Under the pieces are notes generated by a model that saw only the letters and a program-made list of their open reading frames with translations, did not search any database and had not been told where the DNA came from. 34,015 nucleotides of DNA from Eubacterium sp. Lineage in GTDB: Bacteria > Bacillota > Clostridia > Lachnospirales > Lachnospiraceae. The stretch covers positions 1 to 34,015 of the forward strand of contig JAGABX010000029.1 in assembly GCA_017614395.1 (NCBI GenBank). The letters run 5' to 3'. The position numbers and the translations under genes are program-made. Shown here piece by piece: positions 31,544 through 34,015 of this stretch. Position 1 is the first letter of the stretch. Every line of letters begins with the position of its first letter.

Positions 31544-32476
31544 TTATTTAACGTGCTCGTGTGAAAACAAATGATCGGAACAATACTCATAATTCCCGTT
31601 GCAACGCGAGCAATACCTGAATTCCAAATGCGGCGCATCTATCTCAGTCCTGCCGCATATAGCGCAGCGGTGTCTCCCTCCGTTCGGATTACCCGCAGAC
31701 GACGGCTCGACAGGACGGGTTCGTCTATGAAATTCCTGCCGACGTTTTCTCTCACGGTACTGTCCTGCAGCGCCCGGCTTCCCTCTCCCGAAAAAGAAGA
31801 AAATCAAGAGGTTTATAACCGCAGCAACTATCAACACAACTCCGTAATATGCCCCGTCAACAATTCCCCTGACAAACTGATACCCAAGTAATGCAATCGA
31901 TATCCAGCCAAGCCATTTAGCCTTGACAGGGATGATAAAATACATGAGAAACATAGCATTCGGAAACATCATCGCATATGCTAAAAATACCGTTTCATTT
32001 ACAAATTCCAACGTAGTGGCACCACCGATCATGTAGCCGAATAATTCAGCCGTATAATCGCCGTATTGAATGACATTAAACAGATAAAACCCAAGCGACG
32101 CCAATACTACTAAAAAGACTCCGAAAAAGTAAAACAGATTAAACCGGAACGTTCCCCATATTTTCTCCAATGCAAGTCCTAAATGATAGTAAACCAATGC
32201 CCAGATCGCAAACCAGATCAGGTTTATCATCATGTTTCTGCCCACTAAATCGGTGGGTGGATACAGAACAAACGTGATCAGCCTCCAAACCTGTCCGTGG
32301 AATATCTGATTGAAATCGAGACTCAGGTAATTTGCATAAACCTGTACACCGAAAACGCCGCTCATATCGATCAATCCCAACACCGCTCCGGCTATATTTA
32401 CGCAAATTACATATTTCATCAGATTAGGTATTCCGAACCTCGGAAACCTTCTCTCCAGCTTGTCAATAAAATTCAT
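31544..32476 (-). CDS. Rhomboid-like membrane protein with C-terminal zinc-binding tail, probably not a protease
   Basis: This 310-residue protein has about six membrane helices (20-230) with rhomboid-type features: WRLITFVLYP, ALEKIWGTFRFNLFYF and FPNAMFLMYFIIPVKAKWLG. The catalytic GxSG serine motif is not found; the corresponding region reads GYMIGGATTLEF, so protease activity is doubtful. After a basic linker (231-268) comes a zinc-binding tail with C271/C274, C289/C292, C299, H302 and H306. The function is unknown; a derlin-like membrane chaperone or adaptor role is possible. The ATG has GGAG about 14 bases upstream, rather distant. A TATAAT box at 32511-32516 suggests its own promoter. 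Confidence 0.78.
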   Translation of the reverse strand: MNFIDKLERRFPRFGIPNLMKYVICVNIAGAVLGLIDMSGVFGVQVYANYLSLDFNQIFHGQVWRLITFVLYPPTDLVGRNMMINLIWFAIWALVYYHLGLALEKIWGTFRFNLFYFFGVFLVVLASLGFYLFNVIQYGDYTAELFGYMIGGATTLEFVNETVFLAYAMMFPNAMFLMYFIIPVKAKWLGWISIALLGYQFVRGIVDGAYYGVVLIVAAVINLLIFFFFGRGKPGAAGQYRERKRRQEFHRRTRPVEPSSAGNPNGGRHRCAICGRTEIDAPHLEFRYCSRCNGNYEYCSDHLFSHEHVK

Positions 32477-32557
32477 ATTTCTGTTAATCGCTCCTTTTCA
32501 AAACTCCCGCATTATAATCTAAACAAAACATGCAATATCCAACTCTGTAAAACTGTG

Positions 32558-33487
32558 TTACAAGATTCTCTTTTTCCACAGAATAAACGCAACTCCGCCC
32601 GAAATCAGAAATGAAATTCCCATTGTAATAACAAATCCCAAAGGCTCTTTCGAAAAAGGTATCGACTCAAAATTCATTCCGTAAAAACCTGAAATAATAG
32701 TCGGAATTGACAAAACAATCGTCATAATAGCGAGTACCTTCATCACGCCGTTCTGATTGTTTGAAATGATGGATGCAAATGTGCCCATGACACCGTTCAG
32801 GATCCCGCTGTATATATTCGCCATCTCAATGGCCTGTTTATTCTCTATGATGACATCCTCCAGCAGATCCTCGTCATCGGGATACTTTTTCACCTTGTCG
32901 GTTCTGTGCAAACGCTCCAGAACCACCTCGTTTGAACGGAGCGACGTTGTGAAATACACCAGTGATTTTTCAAGCTCCATCAGCTGCAACAGCTCGGAAT
33001 TTTTCTGCGAGAGCTGGAGTTTTTCCTCTATCTGGTCGCTCTTGCGGTCTATGATACGCAGATAACGCAGGTACGAGGATGAATTACGGTACAGAATCTG
33101 GAATAAAAAGCGTGTTCTCTTAAACGTGTAAAACTCCTTCACGCGCTGATTGGAAAATGCCCTCATTATTGATGAGTCAACCAGGCAGATCGTAATGATC
33201 AGCTTTTTCGTAAGGTAAATCCCCAACGGAATGGTTTCGTAATGATCCTCATCATCATGGAACGGAATGTCAACCAGGATCATTGTATATCCGTTCTCAG
33301 TTGCGAGACGCGATCTCTCCTCAATATCCAGAGGCGCTTTGAGATCGTCCATGTCGATCTCCGTTATCTCACAGATCTGTTCCAGTTCCTCACCCGTCGG
33401 ATGGATGACCGAGATCCACGAACCCTCATCCGGCTCTCTGACTTCATTCATTGTTCCATCTTCATCGGATCTGTAAAACGTGATCAA
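32558..33487 (-). CDS. CorA-family magnesium/divalent-cation transporter
   Basis: The predicted 309-residue protein has a large N-terminal cytoplasmic domain (1-240) with a long helical segment, and two C-terminal helices. The first helix ends in the CorA selectivity motif, here FYGMNFE. The C-terminus is the usual short basic KKRIL. It would form a pentameric Mg2+ channel. The start chosen is TTG (M-I-T-F-Y-R), with AGGAGG eight bases upstream. An ATG 17 codons earlier is in frame but lacks a ribosome site and would begin just after the preceding stop. It follows the dehydratase-activase gene by 52 bases. Confidence 0.9.
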   Translation of the reverse strand: MITFYRSDEDGTMNEVREPDEGSWISVIHPTGEELEQICEITEIDMDDLKAPLDIEERSRLATENGYTMILVDIPFHDDEDHYETIPLGIYLTKKLIITICLVDSSIMRAFSNQRVKEFYTFKRTRFLFQILYRNSSSYLRYLRIIDRKSDQIEEKLQLSQKNSELLQLMELEKSLVYFTTSLRSNEVVLERLHRTDKVKKYPDDEDLLEDVIIENKQAIEMANIYSGILNGVMGTFASIISNNQNGVMKVLAIMTIVLSIPTIISGFYGMNFESIPFSKEPLGFVITMGISFLISGGVAFILWKKRIL

Positions 33488-33539
33488 ATCGGTCACCTCC
33501 TCCTTTTTATTTTTCCGGCACGTCGTCGCCGTAATCATC

Positions 33540-34015
33540 TCACGATGTCATTTTTTCTTCTTCCTCCGAATTGTCACCGGCCGTTGCCAGCATCAGCTTG
33601 ATTCGGTTCAGCTGGTTAACCTCACTGGCGCCCGGATCATAGTCGACCGCAACGATATTCGCCCCGGGGAACGCCTTGCGCAGCTGTTTGATAACTCCCT
33701 TTCCTACCACATGGTTCGGCAGACAGCCAAAAGGCTGTGTACACACGATATTCGGCACGCCGGAATGCAATAATTCAATCATCTCTCCGGTCAAAAACCA
33801 TCCCTCACCTGTCTGGTTCCCCTGTGAAACAAACGGCGCAGCATAATCCACCAGAGTATATATATCCGGCGGAGCATCAAACCGTTTGCTCTCCTGCAGG
33901 CATTTAAGCATGGGACGGCGGTATTTTTCCATAGCCCAGTTTGCGAGTTCACCCAACACCTTCCCTGTCGTGACGTATCCGAGATGATCCGTCTTGAACA
34001 CGCTGTCGATCGCGC
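33540..34015 (-). CDS. C-terminal part of 2-hydroxyacyl-CoA dehydratase/activase-type protein, cut by window edge
   Basis: The open frame continues to the right edge without a start, so only the C-terminal 158 or so residues are seen. The sequence TQPFGCLPNHVVGKGVIKQL and ANIVAVDYDPGASEVNQLNR match my memory of the C-terminus of the very large (about 1400-residue) acyl-CoA dehydratase activase-related proteins of Clostridia. These combine an ATPase activase module and a dehydratase-like iron-sulfur module. The C79-region Cys (TQPFGC) is a likely cluster ligand. Its substrate is unknown. An internal GTG at 34001 is not a real start, as coding sequence extends beyond it. Confidence 0.82.
   Translation of the reverse strand, partial: AIDSVFKTDHLGYVTTGKVLGELANWAMEKYRRPMLKCLQESKRFDAPPDIYTLVDYAAPFVSQGNQTGEGWFLTGEMIELLHSGVPNIVCTQPFGCLPNHVVGKGVIKQLRKAFPGANIVAVDYDPGASEVNQLNRIKLMLATAGDNSEEEEKMTS

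Noticed and set aside
1..34015. CRISPR array, tRNA or rRNA genes, transposase or prophage genes
   Set aside because: No regularly spaced repeats, cloverleaf-like sequences, rRNA segments or recognisable recombinase domains were found in the translated frames or intergenic regions.

Overview
The window reads as a chromosomal segment of a low-to-moderate-GC, Gram-positive anaerobe of the Clostridia, most likely Lachnospiraceae. This is inferred from a GerW/DUF2953 spore-associated pair, a DUF6465 protein, strong AGGAGG ribosome binding sites with frequent TTG/GTG starts, a 2-hydroxyacyl-CoA dehydratase-activase type protein and an Ech hydrogenase. A rumen Butyrivibrio-like organism would fit, but the genus is only a guess. 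Nearly all genes lie on the minus strand; the exceptions are the CapA-like lipoprotein gene and the DUF6465 gene. No tRNA, rRNA, CRISPR array, transposase or phage gene was recognised.

Right to left, in the direction of most transcription, the edge holds the C-terminus of a large 2-hydroxyacyl-CoA dehydratase/activase-type protein. It is followed by a CorA-family transporter, a rhomboid-like membrane protein with a zinc-binding tail, and a 1083-residue double GT-C glycosyltransferase. Next come two unrecognised proteins, a DUF2953 protein, GerW and an EAL phosphodiesterase with a broken GGDEF domain. After these are rpmB, an Asp23-family gene and a fakA/yloV-like gene.

The centre (about 6.5-20.4 kb) is a hydrogen-metabolism island. 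An AraC-type regulator is followed by six genes in the order echABCDEF, encoding a membrane-bound group 4 [NiFe]-hydrogenase, and then by hypF overlapping echF. A pair of related sensor-kinase-like proteins, hypC-hypE and, further left, hypD complete it. Ech should couple reduced ferredoxin to H2 evolution and ion pumping. HypF, HypE, HypC and HypD build the Fe(CN)2CO part of its active site. hypA and hypB (nickel insertion) are not in the window. The large subunit ends exactly at its second cysteine motif, so no maturation protease should be needed.

The left end holds a CIRCE-controlled small heat-shock gene, a putative heavy-metal/manganese exporter with a candidate operator, and the 3'-truncated gene of a REC-HD-GYP protein.

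The most unusual signals are two copies of a palindromic element. Their ends are conserved, while their internal stems differ in sequence but keep the pairing. One copy lies between araC and echA. The other lies inside hypF and is translated in frame between the acylphosphatase and zinc-finger domains. The second signal is the adjacent kinase-like pair, in which both proteins have lost the phospho-accepting histidine (to Gln and to Lys). A separate 106-bp hairpin lies downstream of the fakA-like gene.
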